Shown here piece by piece: positions 12,467 to 13,421 of a DNA stretch of 13,421 nucleotides. The notes under the pieces are model-generated. The model was not told the DNA's origin, searched no databases, and was given only the letters and a program-made list of their open reading frames with translations. Position 1 is the first letter of the stretch, and each line of letters starts with the position of its first letter. Source of the stretch: Micrococcaceae bacterium UBA7136 (GTDB lineage: Bacteria > Actinomycetota > Actinomycetes > Actinomycetales > Micrococcaceae); contig DKXC01000010.1 in assembly GCA_002492045.1 (NCBI GenBank), positions 27,578-40,998 of the forward strand, given 5' to 3'. The position numbers were made by a program, and so were the translations under genes.

Positions 12467-13153
12467 ATGGCTATTGAGATTCCTTCCAACTTGACCCCCG
12501 AATTGGTTCCCTTCTCCTGGCTGCTTGGCACCTGGGAGGGTACTGGCACCCTCTGGTACGAGGGTGGCGATCAGACCCCCTTCGGGCAGATTATTACCTT
12601 CTCTCAGGATGGTCTGCCCTTTATTGAGTACCGAGCCGAGAGCTTCCTCCTGGACGATCAGGGGCAGAAGCTCCGTCCTCTGAGCGTGGAGACCGGTTTC
12701 TGGCAGATGGACCGCCCCCAGACCGACGGCGATGTTGGCCCCGGCCTGGTTCCGGCCGATGTGGTGCCGGTTCACCCTGACGCTGATTCGGTTGAGACCC
12801 TGCGTAATGCTGATGACGGCTTTAACATCCTGGCCACTATCTCTCACCCTGGCGGTATCACCGAGAACTATGTGGGCATGATTAAGGGCCCGGTAGTGCG
12901 GATGCAGACCGGCAACATGCTCAAGGACGAGGTCAGCAAGGACTATGCTGGTTCCGTCCGGCTCTGGGGCCTGGTCAACGGCAACCTCATGTGGGACTGG
13001 GAGATGGCTAACCCTGAGACCCGCAAGCTTGAGAAGCATGCTTCTGCTGAGCTACGCAAGACTTCTTCTATGAGCGGCGAAGATTTGGGCACCACCATGT
13101 TCGGTGGCGAGGATCTGGCTGGCGGTCAGGCTGAGGACTCAGCCGGTGAGTAG
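12467..13153 (+). CDS. Nitrobindin / FABP-like beta-barrel protein (DUF1794)
   Basis: A 228-aa protein of the nitrobindin family, related to M. tuberculosis Rv0813c. Members bind heme in a ten-strand barrel and isomerise peroxynitrite or bind NO. The N-terminal signature is LLGTWEGTG (residues 19-27), followed by PFIEYRAE (51-58), LSVETGFWQ (72-80), a SHPGGITENYVG strand pair (126-137) and, near the barrel's end, His191 in EKHASAEL, the likely proximal heme ligand by position. Two oddities stand out: an insert of about 35 residues, rich in Asp and Pro, at 81-118, and an acidic Gly-rich tail after residue 200. ygfZ overlaps its stop by 8 nt. A heme function here is inferred from family. Confidence 0.87.
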   Translation: MAIEIPSNLTPELVPFSWLLGTWEGTGTLWYEGGDQTPFGQIITFSQDGLPFIEYRAESFLLDDQGQKLRPLSVETGFWQMDRPQTDGDVGPGLVPADVVPVHPDADSVETLRNADDGFNILATISHPGGITENYVGMIKGPVVRMQTGNMLKDEVSKDYAGSVRLWGLVNGNLMWDWEMANPETRKLEKHASAELRKTSSMSGEDLGTTMFGGEDLAGGQAEDSAGE

Positions 13154-13421
13154 CTACTCGAGCCCCCTGCTGCGGCGTCCTGGCGCTGTTGAGGCTAAGG
13201 GCCTGGACGCAGGTGTAGCCGCCCACTATGGTAACCCCAGCGCCGAGCAACGGGCCTTGGATAGGCGGGCATCCCTGGTAGTGGTTGACCGCTCTAACCT
13301 GGGCCTGGTGACCGTCAGCGGCCCGGACAGGCTGAGCTGGTTGACCACCCTCTCTAGCCAGGTTCTGACCGGGCTAGCTCCTGGCCAGAGCAGCGAGCTT
13401 CTCTTACTGACCCCCCAGGGG
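13146..13421 (+). CDS. ygfZ: Folate-binding YgfZ/GcvT-like protein, 5' part (runs off the window)
   Basis: The first 92 codons of a YgfZ-family protein. These use tetrahydrofolate and support assembly or repair of iron-sulphur enzymes. Visible family features are HYGNPSAEQRAL (residues 27-38), LVVVDRSNLGLVTVSGPDRLSWL, then SSQVLTGLAPGQSSELLLLTPQG up to the edge. The diagnostic KGCYxGQE motif lies beyond the window. GTG13146 overlaps the nitrobindin stop (GTGAGTAG), implying translational coupling. The nitrobindin-ygfZ neighbourhood resembles M. tuberculosis Rv0813c-Rv0811c. There is no internal stop in the visible part. Confidence 0.9.
   Translation, partial: MSSYSSPLLRRPGAVEAKGLDAGVAAHYGNPSAEQRALDRRASLVVVDRSNLGLVTVSGPDRLSWLTTLSSQVLTGLAPGQSSELLLLTPQG

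Noticed and set aside
1..13421. CRISPR array, IS element, prophage or defence system
   Set aside because: No regularly spaced repeats, transposase, integrase, phage or nuclease genes are visible; every long coding region except one membrane protein has a housekeeping or known-family assignment.

Overview
This 13.4 kb window is chromosomal DNA from an actinobacterium of moderately high G+C. Three things point there: a mycothiol synthase gene (mshD), a GlnR-type orphan response regulator, and several genes that look leaderless (a TANNNT -10 box exactly 6 nt before the ATG, with no Shine-Dalgarno). The neighbour pairs glnR-mshD, ppk1-mutT1 and nitrobindin-ygfZ also resemble arrangements I recall from mycobacteria and streptomycetes. 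A Micrococcales genome, perhaps Rothia-like, would fit, but genus is a guess. I see no IS element, prophage, CRISPR array or recognisable defence system; this looks like core housekeeping chromosome.

Layout. Positions 1-244 (+): a tRNA cluster (3' end of a probable tRNA-Thr, a complete elongator tRNA-Met, a complete tRNA-Thr) closed by a strong intrinsic terminator. Positions 273-2989 (+): a YbjJ-like MFS transporter, murB (peptidoglycan precursor synthesis) and a small PGPGW membrane protein overlapping the end of murB. These converge, 8 bp apart, on a long minus-strand series. Positions 2998-11379 (-), in transcription order: glnR, mshD, ppk1, mutT1 (Nudix plus histidine phosphatase), thyA, folA, asd and a short GntR-family regulator. 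Positions 11380-11535 are a divergent promoter region. Positions 11536-13421 (+): an unrecognised seven-helix membrane protein, a 37-aa small membrane protein, a nitrobindin/FABP-like protein and the 5' part of ygfZ, which runs off the window.

How the genes work together. thyA and folA form the dTMP/tetrahydrofolate cycle (ThyA oxidises methylene-THF to DHF, FolA reduces it back). mutT1 just upstream cleans oxidised nucleotides. ppk1 makes polyphosphate. mshD makes the low-molecular-weight thiol mycothiol. glnR is the family of the global nitrogen regulator. asd feeds the lysine/DAP, threonine and methionine pathways and, with murB, serves cell-wall synthesis.

The most notable non-coding signals are: (i) a structured leader before mutT1, with a 13-bp stem and U-rich tail whose loop holds 11-bp-period GTTAACC repeats; (ii) an 18-bp inverted repeat between folA and asd; (iii) two interleaved inverted repeats in the glnR-mshD gap; (iv) the leaderless promoter pattern at murB, asd, nitrobindin and possibly gntR. 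Other points of note are an asd of the E. coli (gammaproteobacterial) type and a codon-usage switch inside ppk1 near residue 165.
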